64,000 nt of DNA from Bettongia penicillata ogilbyi (Eukaryota; Chordata; Mammalia; Diprotodontia; Potoroidae), in assembly GCA_023548195.1 (NCBI GenBank), contig JAJHZJ010000699.1, forward strand, positions 2,513,175 to 2,577,174, given 5' to 3'. Position 1 is the stretch's first letter. The number at the start of each line of letters is the position of its first letter. The position numbers and the translations under genes were made by a program. Positions 32,481-44,580 of this stretch are shown here, in pieces. The notes under the pieces were generated by a model. It ran no database searches and was not told the origin of the DNA. It saw nothing but the letters and a program-made list of their open reading frames with translations.

Positions 32481-33069
32481 TGTACATCCTTTTACATTGA
32501 GCCAATAGTACTTTGTGTGCATGTATGTGTTTATTCAGTATTTTATGGTACCAAGATGGCAGTATAATTAACTCAGTCAAATCAACTGCTTTGGGCACAC
32601 CCTTAGTGGCACAAGATGCTGGGCTCCCCTTTGTCTGAGTTTTATTTAACCATACTCCTTCAAGTTTCACCAGCCCAACATACACACTGCAGGACACAGA
32701 AAGTTTCACATCAATTAAACTTGTGAATTTATGATTAGAAACCTGAGGTTATGCAACATGAATATGAAAATTACAAATCACAAAATGAAAGGTGAAATCT
32801 CCCTGTAATGCTTCATCAAGATCACCTGAATCATTTTCTAAGATCCATTAAACAAACAAGGTAAGACTAATTAAGCTATGATAGTGTGATAGTTTAAAAA
32901 ACACATACATACGCTATAATTAGGATGGGCTGCCCAGTTAATTGAAAGAAGGAAGCAAAGATAGAGGCATCCTTAGACCAGGTTTCTAATCCAAAAAGTG
33001 ATATCCTTGAGAGATTCTAGTGTCCAAATCAACCTTTCCTAAGCAGTAGGAATCAAATCTGACTGAATT
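32481..33069. other. No recognised element
   Basis: About 590 bp. A ggtaccaagatggcagtata at 32547-32566 recalls a LINE start, but what follows does not support one. No coding signal. Confidence 0.4.
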
Positions 33070-33255
33070 TGATGGGGCTAGTGGGGCACTGGAATGAGAG
33101 CAGGATGCAAAGTGAGATGTCTTGGCTTTAAATTTTGTTTTTTCTACTTATTATCAGGGTGACCTTGGGAAAGTTCCATCCCTTCTCTGGGTCCACAGTT
33201 TGCTCATCTGTATGAGATGGGTGATCTGCTTTGTAAATCCCAGGAGTGGGAGGCA
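33070..33255 (+). mobile_element. tRNA-derived or MIR-like SINE
   Basis: gggtgaccttgggaaagttc and cagtttgctcatctgtatga are the two conserved SINE blocks, in plus orientation and normal spacing. Confidence 0.75.
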
Positions 33256-33257
33256 GG

Positions 33258-33870
33258 AAGGTTTTAGATCGCCCTGGTTAGATCACAGCTGCAGGGAGTG
33301 TTGTATTCAGTTCTGAGCACTGCATTGTAGAAAGGACATTGAGAAACTGAGAAGATTACAGAGGAAGACAACTGGAGGGGGGAAGGGGTTTGAGTCCATG
33401 TCATATGAGGATCTGGAAGTGTGGTTTAGAAATCCAGAAGTCACGAAGAGATTGGGAGGAAAATGAAGGCATTTCAGCCTCAGTTTTTCCACAAAATAGA
33501 GGGTCCAGGAGGAACTCACCACTGGCAAAGAGGAATATCCCTTGTGGGGGGATATTCCCTAATGAGTGGGTCATGGGGGCCAAGGCTTTTCCAGGGGAAG
33601 GAAGCCCCAGGTGCTGAGAGAAGCTCCAGGATGAGCCAGAAAAATGTCTTAACCTTTAGTGTTGTCCAAAAGTGGAAGGTGCTGCTCTGTGTTTGCAGGT
33701 GAGGAGGAGGGACTGCTCCCTTTACTGAAGGTCTTTGAGCAGAGGCCAGTTCACAACTTACTGGGAATTTTAAGAACTGTGTCTTCTTTAAGTGCTTCAA
33801 CGGCTGGATCAGCAGGTGATCACTGAGGTCCTGTCCAACTCTGAGATTTGATGATCCTTACTTCTCTCTC
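33258..33870 (+). mobile_element. CR1-like LINE 3' region
   Basis: Reads in places like the CR1-clade C-terminus: gtattcagttctgagcactg (VQFWAP-type block), then cattgagaaactgag, then gtccatgtcatatgaggatc (SxxYEDR-type block). The 3' end has gtccaactctgagatttgat, the tail type of CR1. Interrupted by unrelated or very diverged sequence around 33440-33640. No intact frame. Confidence 0.6.
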
Positions 33871-33884
33871 TCCCTCTCTCCAGT

Positions 33885-34240
33885 TCAGAGCTTAAGGGTA
33901 TCTTCCTAAAGCACAGGTCTATCAAAATCACTCAGGAAATACTCCTTCCATCCCCCACCCTGCCCCCAGGACTTCCTATTGCCTCTTAATTCAAATACAA
34001 ACTATCCTGGTATTTAAAGGTCTCCATTATCTAGTTTCAACTTATCGTTTTCGGATCTACATCCATTTTTCCCCTTGGAGGACTCTTTGGTCCCATCAAA
34101 CTGTCTTGCTGTTTGTCAAGAATGACTTTATATCTGCTCCATTCCTGGAATAACCTCCCTCCTTTTAAAGTTCAATGCAAACACTATTTTCTACTGTGCT
34201 GATTCCTTTCATTGGTTACTATTGCCTTGATATCCCATCC
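33885..34240 (+). mobile_element. L2-like LINE 3' region
   Basis: cttcctattgcctcttaatt, aaatacaaactatcctggta and cctggaataacctccctcc follow the order of the mammalian L2 3' end. Diverged. Confidence 0.6.
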
Positions 34241-34249
34241 CACCCCCAT

Positions 34250-34445
34250 ACTACTTTTTTAAGGAGCTCTTTACTTCAGTGAAATTTTGTCCAAATTTTC
34301 CATTTGACCAATTCTTCTTTTCAAGGCATACTTTATTGGATTGTCGTACCTCTTCTTCCATTTCACCCAGTCTGTTTTTAAGGTGTCATTTTTCCCCAGT
34401 TGTTTTCGTGCCTCCTTTACCAAGCTGTTGACTCTTTTTTCATGA
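34250..34445 (-). pseudogene. L1/HAL1 ORF1 coiled-coil fragment
   Basis: Plus strand gctctttacttcagtgaaat to ctgttgactcttttttcatg is the reverse complement of the ORF1 coiled-coil region; the same blocks occur at 7945-8120. It begins at about the ORF1 position where the HAL1 at 31263-32480 ends, so it may be the same element split by later insertions. Confidence 0.75.
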
Positions 34446-34929
34446 TGGCAAATTGAACTGGAAAAAAACTGAGACTGGAAAATTGTTTCACACTTTTCTT
34501 TTAGGGGTTCTGCTACTTCAAAAATTTGTTTTGTGGTATTATTTTAGGGGGTTTGGAAGGGTTTGTGTTAGAACACAAGGGAGTCCTTGCCTTTTTTCCA
34601 CTATCTCTTATAGTTTTCTCATGTTGATATTATCTAATATACTCAGAATTATTTATAGTGACTTTAATCTTTCTAGAGACTCAACAAAATAAGAAAGGTT
34701 TAGGGTCCTGATTTCACACCTTCATAATGATCTTTCTCAGTTTGTAGACAATGGCTCAGCAAAAACTCCCATTAGTTCTTTTAGTTTGTCTGTAGTTTTA
34801 CTCACCCCAGGGCCTTGAACTCAACAGGGTTGGGGGGCTGGGGTTAAGGGAAAGGGGGAATGGTACTCTCATACTTATCCTGTATTTCAACTCTTTAGTA
34901 GTCATTTTGTCATGTCCTGTGCATACTCA
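34446..34929. other. No recognised element
   Basis: About 480 bp. No family or coding signal recognised. Confidence 0.45.
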
Positions 34930-35045
34930 TTGGCAGAAGAAATAGAAGAACCTTGCATGAACCTCCCTCGCTCAAATCAAAGTTAAGTGCAAGTCATGTC
35001 ATGATAGCATAGTCTTCTTTGGCAACGAAGGACGAACACAACAAC
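34930..35045 (+). mobile_element. SINE 3' part with gaaggacgaacacaacaac tail
   Basis: aagtgcaagtcatgtcatga, agtcttctttggcaacgaag and gacgaacacaacaac match the 3' half of the SINE at 41625-41935. The tRNA-like head is missing. Confidence 0.8.
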
Positions 35046-35249
35046 ACCTTAATTACTGGTTACCTATCAATAAATTGTCCCTAACACATGCCTCAAATTA
35101 TTATCTCATCCCCATCCTCCTCAACCCTGCTCCATCCGCATCTTATTGCAGCTATGCGCACCCTTTCCACTGCGTGTTATGACGTTCCTGTTCCATAATA
35201 AAGAAACTTGCCTTCATTCCATACTTCTTCCTCTCATATTCTTTCCCAC

Positions 35250-35475
35250 TAGATAATTCAGTGAATAGAGGGCACTGGGCTTGGAGTCAGAGAAATATGG
35301 GTTCAAATCCTACCTTCGACGTTTACTGGCTATGTGACTCTAAGTAAATCCCTTAATTTCTCTCAGCTTCAGTTTCCTTATTTATAAAATGAGGGGTTTC
35401 AACCCAGTAAACTACAAAGTCCCTTCTGATCATAATCTGCATCCTGTCTAGCTCACAGTCTCTGATCCTATGATC
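35250..35475 (+). mobile_element. tRNA-derived SINE
   Basis: Head gcttggagtcagagaaatat, B-box-like gggttcaaatcctacc, then gctatgtgactctaagtaaa, cagcttcagtttccttattt and ctatgatcc-type tail. Well preserved compared with neighbours. Confidence 0.85.
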
Positions 35476-36720
35476 CATCTTTTGCACTCACAGACCACAT
35501 CCCTGCTCATCCTCTCACATGCCACCTTGGTCCTAGAAGATGTCTGAATGCCCCTTGCTCCCTGCTGCCACCTCTAGTCTTTCCCTGGCCACCATCACTC
35601 ATTTACCTCTCTCTCACTACCTGTGATGGACACAGGGATACCTACTGTTCCTTACTAATCCAAAGGTCCCCCAGGTTGACCCCACCACTGGGACATCCTC
35701 CCCTTTCGCGTTCGACTTTCCATCTGCTCTGCAAATGAACTTTCTAAAAAATAAAATTAAGTGTCATCTTCCCCAATGACAGCATGAACTCCTTGAAAAC
35801 AGGGATGAACTCAATTTTTCTGTTTGCATCCACAGTCCTTAGCTCAGTCCTCATAAATTGTTTAATTAAATGCTTTTTCATTCCTTCACTCAAACCCACC
35901 CCTCTTGGAAAATTCCCTACTTCTGCTGAACTGCTACCATTACATTCCAGTCTCCCACATTCATAACCTCAGCATTATCCTCAATTTCTCATTTTCCAAT
36001 CACTTGCTCAACCTTTCTATTTCTACTGCCACAATATAGTTCTAATTCAGCCCCTTCTCTTAGTTCAGGACCTTTTCAGCGACCTTCCTTCTAGCTAGAC
36101 TATTGCAATGGTCTCCTAATTCATCTCCCTGCCTCAATTCCCTCCCCACTCCAATTTATCTTCTGCACAACTGTCAGAGTAATTTTCCTTAAGTCCAGAT
36201 CTGACCATATCATTCCCTTCCTCAATAAATTCCATTAGCTTTCTATGGCCTTTATAATCAAATACAAACTCTATTTGGCTTTTAAAGTCTTTCACAGCCC
36301 GGTCCTAACCTATCGTTCCAGTCTCAATGTACATCACTTCTCTTTCTGCATTCAATAGCCCAGTGTAGCTGATCTTCTGTTTCTCTCGCATGGCATATCA
36401 GTTCTCATTTCTATGTCATTTTATAGATCATCCATCCCCATGATTGGGTCATTTCATTCCTTGTTTTCTCTGACTTTTCTCAAACAAACACTGCCTTCTA
36501 AGAAAGCCTTTTTTGATCTCTGTGACTATTTCTAGTATTTAACTTCTTTGATTTATTTCATATTTATTGTGTACAAATATTCTGTATGTACCTCCTTCAA
36601 TAGAATGTAGGCTCCTTAAGAATAAGGAATATTTCATTTCATGTCTTTAAATGTCCAGTGTCTAGTACACTGTCTTGTAGATATTAAGTGCTTAATAAAT
36701 GATTAGTGATTGATTGATTG
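35476..36720 (+). mobile_element. L2-like LINE 3' regions, two pieces
   Basis: 35780-35885 is an L2-type 3' end (catgaactccttgaaaacag). 36090-36720 is better kept: ctattgcaatggtctcctaa (DYCN block), tccagatctgaccatatcat (SDHI block), tttcacagcccggtcctaac, and the 3' end gtgcttaataaatgattagt with a TGAT tail. The reading resembles the C-terminus of a CR1-superfamily reverse transcriptase, without an open frame. 35500-35760 is less certain. Confidence 0.7.
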
Positions 36721-37559
36721 CAATATTACCTGAAGAGTAAAATTGCAGCCATATCGTAGGTTACTATTTCATGAATAATTGTTTGTCAGTGTGTCTTTTG
36801 TGCTTTAAGCATTTTCTTTGCAATGGAAGAAATAATTATCTTACCTCTTACACTTTGTACATTGAGTCCCTTTAAACAAGGAATTCTATTAATACTCTTT
36901 GGAGAGATGATAGATACGAGCTGTTTCTAAATTTTAAGAGATTTTCCTAGCAATTCTCCATGTTGGGGTATAATAAAACCAAAGAATTTGAGAAGAACTC
37001 TGTGTGACCCTCTATGGGACTAGTCTCCCTCTAACCTCAATCTGGTCCATTTGAGCCAAGAGCTAGGGTCTCTTAGTGAGAAAGAGTGCCCAGTCTTGTC
37101 AAATTCATGGATTGCTACATTTATGTGATATCTCAGCATTATTATTATTATTATAGGAAGTCTTCAATTTGTACCTACCCAGTAAGTCATCATTTCCTAT
37201 TGAATGGTCAGTGGAAAGTTGTTTGCCCCTCCTACTCTCCAATACATTACAGATACAGGAACCATAACTTCCTCTGTCAGATTCTACCATTTGAGGGTTT
37301 CCTTTTCCCTTCCTTCTTCCTCCCCCTCTCATTTCCCCCATATTCCCTCTCTCCACATTTTTTGTGGATTCAATTTAATTTCTTTTTTCCCAGGAGTACT
37401 TTCTTGTTAATTTGAAGTTTTATGAACTTGATAAATACCAACAAGCAAACATTTTTGCATATAAAGGACAAAAATGGACTGTATGTGAAAGTATGAACCT
37501 ATTATTTGCAGCTTATTGTTTTTAAGTTGTTGTTGTGTTTGTCCTTCTTAAGGGTGCAA
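36721..37559. other. No recognised element
   Basis: About 840 bp, AT-rich, with a short ATT run at 37140-37154. Overlapping chance frames near 37086-37415. No family or coding signal. Confidence 0.45.
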
Positions 37560-38702
37560 TAAATTCCACATAATTGTTTCCAAGCTGTCTTGCTTTCCTG
37601 CATCTTCCTCTGAATTGCCTTCTATTCTTTCCATTTTGTTTAAAACTTTTATTAAGCCTCTTTCTTCTTTTTTTCTTTCTGGCATTGCTACACTAATTCA
37701 ATCCAAAAAATTCAATCCCCCCAAATTCTTCGACAAATAGCTTTGTCGAACCAAAAAGAAAATCCGTGGTCATTGCTGAAAGGGCATGTCTCATTCCTCC
37801 TTTCTAGTCAATCACTTCATGTGCTTCATCATTGTCACTGGGGGCTGTGGCCAGTCATTCCAAAGATCAGATTTCTTACATCGTTCAAAATTCTTTTTCT
37901 TTACATTGTTGTAGTCTTTGTATAAAATGTTCCCCTGGTTCTGCTCATTTTCCATCATTCCATGTAAGTCTTCATAAGTTTCTCTGAATCTGCTCCCCTT
38001 ATCATTTCTTACTTCAAAATAACACCCCATTATATTCATGTAGCATACTTAGTTCAACTGCAAAAAAAATAATTGTTGAACTCTGTTTTAGGTTCTAGTT
38101 CTTTGCTACAATAAAAAATTCTGCTATGAATATTTTGTGTATACATGGGTCTTTTCTCTATAGTATGCATAATTCAATGACTTTTTGGGTGTAGTTCCAG
38201 ACTACTTTCCAGATTGACCAGATCAAAGGACAGCTCTGTTAACAGCACATTAATGTGTAATTTCTCCCATAGCCTCTCCAACAATTTTTCTTTTCCTTTT
38301 TTGGGGGGCATCTTTCTAATATGATGTGTATGAATTGGAATTTGAGTTGTTTTAATTTGCATTTTATATTAATAATGATTGATAACATTTTTATATGGTT
38401 GTATATACTTCACTTTTCTTCTTTGGAAAACTGCCTGTTCATATTCTTTGACCAGATATGGGTTACAGAACAACTTGATTATATGTTTGAATCAATTCCC
38501 TATGTATCTTGGATATCAAACATTTATAAGAGAAACCTGCTGAAAGATTTCTTCCAGTTAACTGTTTCCCTTCTAATTTTAACTGGATTCATTTTGTTTG
38601 TTCAAAGACTTTTCAATTTCATGTAATCAAAATTGCCTATTTTATTTCCTGTGATCCTCTCAATTCTCTCTTTAGTCAAGAACTCTTCTCTTATCCATAG
38701 AT

Positions 38703-38970
38703 ATGAATAGACAGCTAGTTGATAAAGGGGAAAGAAAGCACCTGGAGTCAGGATGACTTGATTTCAAAGCCTGACTCAAAAACTTACTACCAGCTGTGTG
38801 ATGATGGGCAGATCATCTAACATTAGTCTGCCTTTATTTCTTTATCTGTACAATGGGAATGATAACAGCCTTTACCTCCCAGGTTGTTGTGAGAATCAAA
38901 TGAAATAATGTTGTAAAGCACTTAGAATAGTACTTGGCACATAGCAGATGCTATATAAGTGCTAGTTATT
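38703..38970 (+). mobile_element. tRNA-derived SINE nested in L1
   Basis: Complete SINE: head gcacctggagtcaggatgac, tttcaaagcctgactc, ctgtgtgatgatgggcag, tatttctttatctgtacaat, gttgttgtgagaatcaaatg, aagtgctagttatttttat. Sits between two L1 ORF2 parts (38700 and 39050). Confidence 0.85.
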
Positions 38971-38975
38971 TTTAT

Positions 38976-38979
<4 letters not shown>

Positions 38980-39007
<28 letters not shown>

Positions 39008-39020
39008 CATATATATAATT
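38980..39020 (+). repeat. (TA)n microsatellite at the SINE tail
   Basis: About 35 bp of alternating TA, probably grown from the SINE A-rich tail. Confidence 0.9.
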
Positions 39021-40069
39021 ATATCTCCTTCCCCTACTCTAATTTTTTTTTTGCTGTAAGCAACCTATGTAGCTCATATGTCCATCTGAGACTTCTTGTG
39101 GTATGTGGTGTGAGCTGTTTTTCTAAACCTAATTTCTGCCAATTGCTTTCCAGTTTCATTGGAAGCTTTTGCTTTTGTTGTTACTGATGAATATAGAATC
39201 ATTACCTCAGGACATGGGATCTTTGGGTTTATCTAATGCCATGCTACTTCTTTTGTTTACCACTGAATCTTGTGTGCCTAGTCTGTTTGACTAATTAAAA
39301 TTCATATTTCTATTTAAGTAATTATATTTATAACTAGCACCAAATAGTTTGTTTTGTAATGTAATTTGAGATTTGATGCCACTATATTTCTTCTTTCCTA
39401 TTTTTTCACGATTTTCCTTGAAACTCTTGATTTTTTTTTGTGCTTCTAGATTAATTTTGCTATTTATCCCCCACCCCCAATTCCATAAAGTAACCACGTG
39501 GTGTTTTGAATGATTGGTCATCAAATAAGCAAATTTTTTTAGGCAGTGCTGTCATTTCTCTTATAGTGGCATGACACAATCACGGGCACTTACTATCTCT
39601 ATAATTGTTTAAAATAATTGTTTAAGTTTGTCCATTTCTGCAAAAAGTGGTTTATGACTATAATACCTAATGCCCCCCTAAGAGGTAAACTTGTAAATAT
39701 TTTGTGCATTCTGTAGTTATTTTGAATGGAGTTTCTCTATCTCACAAGTTTTGGTTCTATATACATAAAGGTAAATGCCATTTGGTATGTGTGTATAATA
39801 AATATGAAGAATTGATATTATCTTTGTATGATACCTCTAAGCACAATGTATTTTCTCTTTTTATTTCTTTTCACTGTATCTGTTTTTATTGTGGCCTTTG
39901 TTGAGATGAAGTTTCCTACTCCTGCTTTTTTGAATTTGTCTGAATCCTCAGTTCTGCTCTAGCCCCTGCAATTCTTGCCTATGTTCTATTGGGGTGGAAA
40001 GGAATTACAATATGGGCACAGAGGAGTACACACAAAAGAGATACAAAATAAATACAAAGAGAGGTAGCA

Positions 40070-40265
40070 AGTCTCAATGGATACAGAGCTGGCCCCAGAG
40101 TCAAGATCATTTGAGTTCTAGTCCATTGACACAGTCTGGCTTTCAGACTTTTAGTTCTCCCAGGGAAATCTCTAAGACTATAGTTGTAGAACAGTTGACT
40201 ATCAGCACTAGGCAAAAATTTCCTCACTAGAAGTTTTAAATACCAATGAAATCATATATCTGAAC
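40070..40265 (+). mobile_element. Diverged tRNA-derived SINE
   Basis: tctcaatggatacagagctg, ccccagagtcaagatcattt, gagttctagtccattgac and aaatttcctcac resemble a SINE head and core in plus orientation. Weak. Confidence 0.55.
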
Positions 40266-40269
40266 CAAA

Positions 40270-41210
40270 AATTAAAAAGGGGAGTTAAGTGGGGGAGATA
40301 TACTAGCAGTTGAGGGAATGGGTACTTGAGCTGAGCTCTGAAGGAAGTGTAGCACCAATATGATATTCACAATGCCTAGGGTGGCTATGAAGATGGCAGT
40401 TCAGTTCTGAATCACAAAATATAACACGTCTCCACATGGAACACAGAACCAAAACATTTATTCAAATGGCAGAAACCAAATCCCAACACCAGAAAACCAA
40501 ATCATCATAGCAACAAAAAAATCTATGCACAATAACAATGCAGGGGACACTACCATCCCCACACCTTCCCTCTGTTAGGCTTCCCACAAACCAGCTCCCT
40601 TAAACAAAATCACAGACAAGCTCTCCCACTCATGCTCCTTACTGCCTGCTCTCTTTCCCAGCTCTGACTGCTCTGATTCACTTCCTGTTCCATCTCTTTA
40701 GCAACCTCCTCTCACCACAGGATCCATGTGATTCAGATTTCCATGTGACCCAGGCAAGTCATATGGGCCTATTAATGGATGGGAAAGATTTTGTCATTTA
40801 AATTGCCTTTACAGGAAGCTAAAGATTCTACAAGGTACATTCCAGTCATGGAGATTAACCTGCTCAAAGGCAGACAGATGAGAGATGGGATGTCAAAGAC
40901 AAGGAATATAAAATAGGCTAGTTTGACTACCCTATTTAAATTAAATATAAATTTAATGATATATAATGTAAAGCAGATTGAAGCCAGGTTGTAAGGCTTT
41001 TAACACCTTACCAAAGAGTTTGTCTTCTATTCTAGAAGCAAGGAGTCATGAGAGTTTCTTGAGAAAGAAATGGACACGGTCAGTCTCGTACTTTGGGAAT
41101 ATCAATTTAGAAGCAGTCTGGAGGATAGATTACAAAAGGGAGAGTCTAGAGGCAGGAATATGAATCAGGAATTTTGGGAATGAAGTAGGCAACAGGTGTT
41201 AGGGAACTGA
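40270..41210 (+). other. Ancient dispersed repeat interrupted by an LTR
   Basis: gagctgagctctgaaggaag before the LTR and ctaaagattctac after it join into one sequence. Further on, ggttgtaaggcttttaacac and agaaatggacacggtcag recall an old mammalian repeat whose class I cannot name. The LTR is 40348-40813. Confidence 0.5.
40348..40813 (-). mobile_element. Solo LTR, family B (copy B2)
   Basis: 466-bp minus-strand LTR. On the minus strand it starts TGTAAAGGCAATTTAAATGA and ends ATATTGGTGCTACA. Flanks are GGAAG at 40343-40347 and 40814-40818, a perfect 5-bp duplication. Removing one copy restores the host repeat reading ctctgaaggaagctaaag. AATAAA-type signal (minus strand) near 40455-40465. Confidence 0.9.
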
Positions 41211-41624
41211 AGGAGAGTGGTGGGTGTGTGAGTGGAGAAGAGAGAAAGGCTTTGTGGATGAAGGACTTGGAAATCAACTGGATATGAGACATGACGGAGA
41301 GAGGATAAAAGACAGCTATCCTAAACCCCTAAAAGAGCATCCTACCTCCAGACTATACATGTAAGTTGAGAGACAGAAGAGCAGAAGAGGGAACCCCAAG
41401 TCATTATCCCCTTATTGCTCTACCCAATGAAAATCAGAATCCCTTGGAAATGTGGTGGGAGGCATTCCAGATCTCACCTATCTAAACAAATCCCTGCAAC
41501 ATAGGCTTCCCCAGGTTCCTGCAGGCCAGGATAACCCATCACAGTAGCAATTGTATACTTTTATACACACACACCTGTATGTAAAAGGACACACATATGT
41601 GTGCATGTAGACATATACACATGT
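41211..41624. other. No recognised element; short CA/TG patches
   Basis: About 410 bp. acacacacctg and acatatgtgtgc patches near 41565-41630. No coding signal. Confidence 0.45.
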
Positions 41625-41935
41625 GTATGTGTTCATCCTTGATTGCCAAAGAAGACCATGCGATCAGAGAAATAATGACATGACTTGCACTTGACTTCAT
41701 TTTGAGTGGGGGAGAGCTGTGCAGGTCACCAGCCTCACTTCTCCTCCAGAGCCATCTGAATCCAGTGACCAGATATTCATCAGGATGACTGGAGATGCCC
41801 CAGGATGAGGCCATTGGAGTTAAGTGAGTTGCCCAAGGTCACCTAGCTAGTGAGTGTCAAGTGTCTGAGGTGAGATTTGATCTCAGGTCCTCCTGACTCC
41901 TGCACTGGTGCTCTATCCACTGCAAGACATATATA
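41625..41935 (-). mobile_element. tRNA-derived SINE, full length
   Basis: Read on the minus strand: tRNA-like head cagtggatagagcaccagtg near 41930, ctgagatcaaatctcacctc (B-box region), ctaggtgaccttgggcaact, a central block with cagatggctctggaggagaa, and the tail ggtcttctttggcaatcaag-gatgaacac. The tail resembles the 3' end of the RTE-like LINE at 15085-15112. Confidence 0.85.
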
Positions 41936-43234
41936 CATAGATTGATAACAATATAGCTATAGTTAGGATTTCATTACAAGTTCATTGCATCTATTTTCTC
42001 CCAAATTAATAGCTACCTGAAAGCAATGAATGTTATTATATGACATAGAAAATATTTTAGAATTTTTCATCATCATTTTTGTATATAAAAACGGTAGATT
42101 GGTAGGCCCAGGAGCAAACATTTGCCACAAGGAAAATCCTCACAGACTTTACTCTGTTTGATTATTTTAGGGTCAAAAGTTCAAAATCACAGCACATTAG
42201 GAGTTTTCTTTCGCTTCAGAATCAAATAAATCAATGGGGGAGAAAAGAACAAAAATTCACCACCACTGAACCTGTCAGCATGGCATCAAGGACAGATTAA
42301 TGCAGCTTTTAAGGTATTGCTGTAGGTCAAACATTTGGACTGTCTATTTGGACAACACTGTCTCCTTAAGAAGTCAGCCATTATATATCTATAGTGTAAA
42401 GTGCCATAAGTATGAGAATAAATAGTCTGTAGAGGAAAACTCATAATTTGGGGGCATATTAACATGATAGCACTACTTTAAATGGTTTCGATCTTGAACA
42501 TAAAATACACACATTTAAAAGACAGCACACACTTTAAAAAATGAAGCTCTGCCAGGATCTGCTTTACATAGTTTCAAAGTGACATGGGATCAGAGTTGTA
42601 CTTACCCTTCATATCAGAAACAATTTGTGCATAATTCTCCTTTCTCTTGCCAATAAGCTCTGCCATTAAACATTTTTGGCTGGAGCAAAATAATCTCTTT
42701 TCCCCATCAGATCCTGACTCTCATGCTTTTGTAAATGTTTTCTTGTCTGTTTAGAAAAGAACAGATGATTATAAATGATCTAAGATTTCTTTTTTCACTC
42801 GTCTGTAATTTGTATTCTTAGAAGAATGGCTTAGAGCAGTATTCTACCAAGCTGGAGTAGGGGCCTTGTGAGGATGACCGTTATCTGGTCCTGAGAGGTC
42901 ATGTCCCAACCCACCCTGCCATGACTTGTCTCCAACAAAACCATATCTACCTTTATTCCTCAACATTTACCCACTATGTCCCCCACTAGCTCCCCTGTTG
43001 AAGACTCATCCTTCTTCTCATGAGCTGTGTGAGTCCCTTAGGGCAATTATAATCAGATCACTACCTGGTACTCAGGGCAGCAAACACACAACTGCCATTA
43101 GGAACCCCCTTCCTAAGCACACTCTCCCTCTGCCCCCAGATCTCACGGTGGTTGTGCCAGGCACCCTTTGGAGGATATTTTTGTTCTCCTTGGAAATGAC
43201 TAATTAGAGCTCCCTCTTCCCTTTTCATTTTCAG
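41936..43234. other. No recognised element
   Basis: About 1.3 kb without a recognised repeat. The plus-strand frame at 42926-43207 (93 codons, proline/leucine-rich) has no recognisable motif and no support as a gene. Confidence 0.45.
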
Positions 43235-43266
43235 CAGGACAGAGGGAGTCTCATGGGATGAACAGG
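43235..43266 (+). other. Exon-like segment between consensus splice signals
   Basis: A polypyrimidine stretch cttcccttttcattttcag precedes it and the consensus donor CAG|GTAAGG follows at about 43266. The enclosed 30-odd bases are short and the match may be chance. No neighbouring exon was found. Confidence 0.2.
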
Positions 43267-43324
43267 TAAGGATAGTTTGTAATCTACTTCTCAGATCTCA
43301 TTACATCATATTTTCTCTAATTTA

Positions 43325-43556
43325 CATGAACTGATGCTAAGTGAAGTGAGCAGAACCAGGAGAACATTGTACACAGTAACAGCCCCATTGTGCAGTGATT
43401 AACTTTGATAGACTTAGCTCTTCTTAGCAATGCAAGGAGCTAATAAGACAACTTCAAATGAGTCATGATGGAAAATGCTATCCACATCCAGAGAAAGAAC
43501 CATGGAGTCTTAATGCAGATCAAAGAATATTAATTGCGCTCTCTCCCTCTCTCTCG

Positions 43557-43612
<56 letters not shown>

Positions 43613-43615
43613 CTC

Positions 43616-43676
<61 letters not shown>

Positions 43677-43890
43677 TCCTTTTTTCTAGTGGTTTCTCCC
43701 ATTGCTTTAATTCTTTGCAACATGACTGATGTAAAAATAGATTTAATAAGAATGTATATAGAGAGCCTATATCAAATTACATGCTGTCTTGGGACTGGGG
43801 AAGGGGAGAGATGGGGAGAAAATTTGGAATTCAAAATCTTATGGAAGTGAATGTTGAAAACTAAAAATAAATAAATGTTTAATTTTTTAA
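43325..43890 (+). mobile_element. L1 3' end, 5'-truncated
   Basis: gaactgatgctaagtgaagt, agcagaaccaggagaacatt and cacatccagagaaagaacca match the L1 3' region also seen at 53770-53940. It ends gaaaactaaaaataaataaa. A CT microsatellite has expanded within it. Confidence 0.88.
43538..43672 (+). repeat. (CT)n microsatellite
   Basis: About 135 bp of CT with a few CG, CC and TT interruptions, inside an L1 3' region. Confidence 0.97.
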
Positions 43891-43894
43891 AAAG

Positions 43895-44235
43895 GCAAGA
43901 AAACGTATCCCCCTTCCAAACTTTCCTATTTCTCCTGAGGGCACTACTATCCTTTTAGGAACCCCATCTCACTGTCACCTTTGACTCATCACTCTCAGCC
44001 CACACATTCAAACAGTTATGGAATTTCTCACATCAGTTCCCTTCCCTTTACTTACCCTTGCTCAGACCCTTTTACATCTTGCCTGCACTATTGCTAGACT
44101 CCTAAACAATCTTCTTACCTCAGTTCTCTCCCCACTCCAATTATCCTCAACATAGCCACCAAAGTGATTGTCCTAACGTGGTCTGATCATGTGATTATCC
44201 TCCGGTGACTTCCTATTCACTTTAAAATCAAATAT
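43895..44235 (+). mobile_element. L2-like LINE fragment
   Basis: ctgcactattgctagactcc, cccactccaattatcctcaa, ggtctgatcatgtgattatc and gtgacttcctattcacttta follow the same order as the L2-like piece at 36090-36280. Confidence 0.7.
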
Positions 44236-44439
44236 TTTTTCTCCTTTTTCTCATCCTTTAAAAAATTATTTCTAAATTTCAGAATGTCCCTAATTGTTCG
44301 TAGTAGCACATTTTTGACTTTACAATATGTAAATCTACACACATTGGAAATACATGTTCTAAAAGATTTTTCCTGATGATGGTGTTCAATTAAAAAAAAT
44401 TGAGCATGAATGAATTGAGAATGAATGAAAAATTGAGAA

Positions 44440-44580
44440 TGAATGAGAGGTTAAGTAATTTGCCTGTGTTTGTATAGCTAGTTGGGTTTCAGGGACAGGA
44501 CTTGAACCCAACACTTTCTGACACCAAAGCCATTTTTGCAGTCATTGTGCTCTACTGCCTCTTGCCTTAAGACACAATAA
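44440..44580 (-). mobile_element. MIR-like SINE
   Basis: gagaggttaagtaatttgcc, gacaggacttgaacccaaca and gtgctctactgcctcttgcc are the reverse complement of the SINE core and head. Confidence 0.75.

Larger units (their letters stand above)
37560..39975 (-). mobile_element. L1 fragment, ORF2 C-terminal part and 3' region
   Basis: Minus-strand L1. Plus-strand markers: gttctgctcattttccatca (37938), gagttgttttaatttgcatt (38345), aaaactgcctgttcatattc (38428), ttctcttatccatagat (38688), then after a SINE and TA array gcttttgcttttgttgttac (39166) and gaatggagtttctctatctc (39724). Runs to about 39975. Dense stops. A SINE (38703-38970) is nested in it. Confidence 0.78.

Noticed and set aside
32540..32720. 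Possible LINE start at a ccaagatggcag motif
   Set aside because: The sequence after the motif does not match the L1 or HAL1 5'UTR and no ORF1 follows.
43458..43850. 130-codon plus-strand frame
   Set aside because: It is mainly a SL-repeat from the CT microsatellite, with L1 3' sequence on either side.
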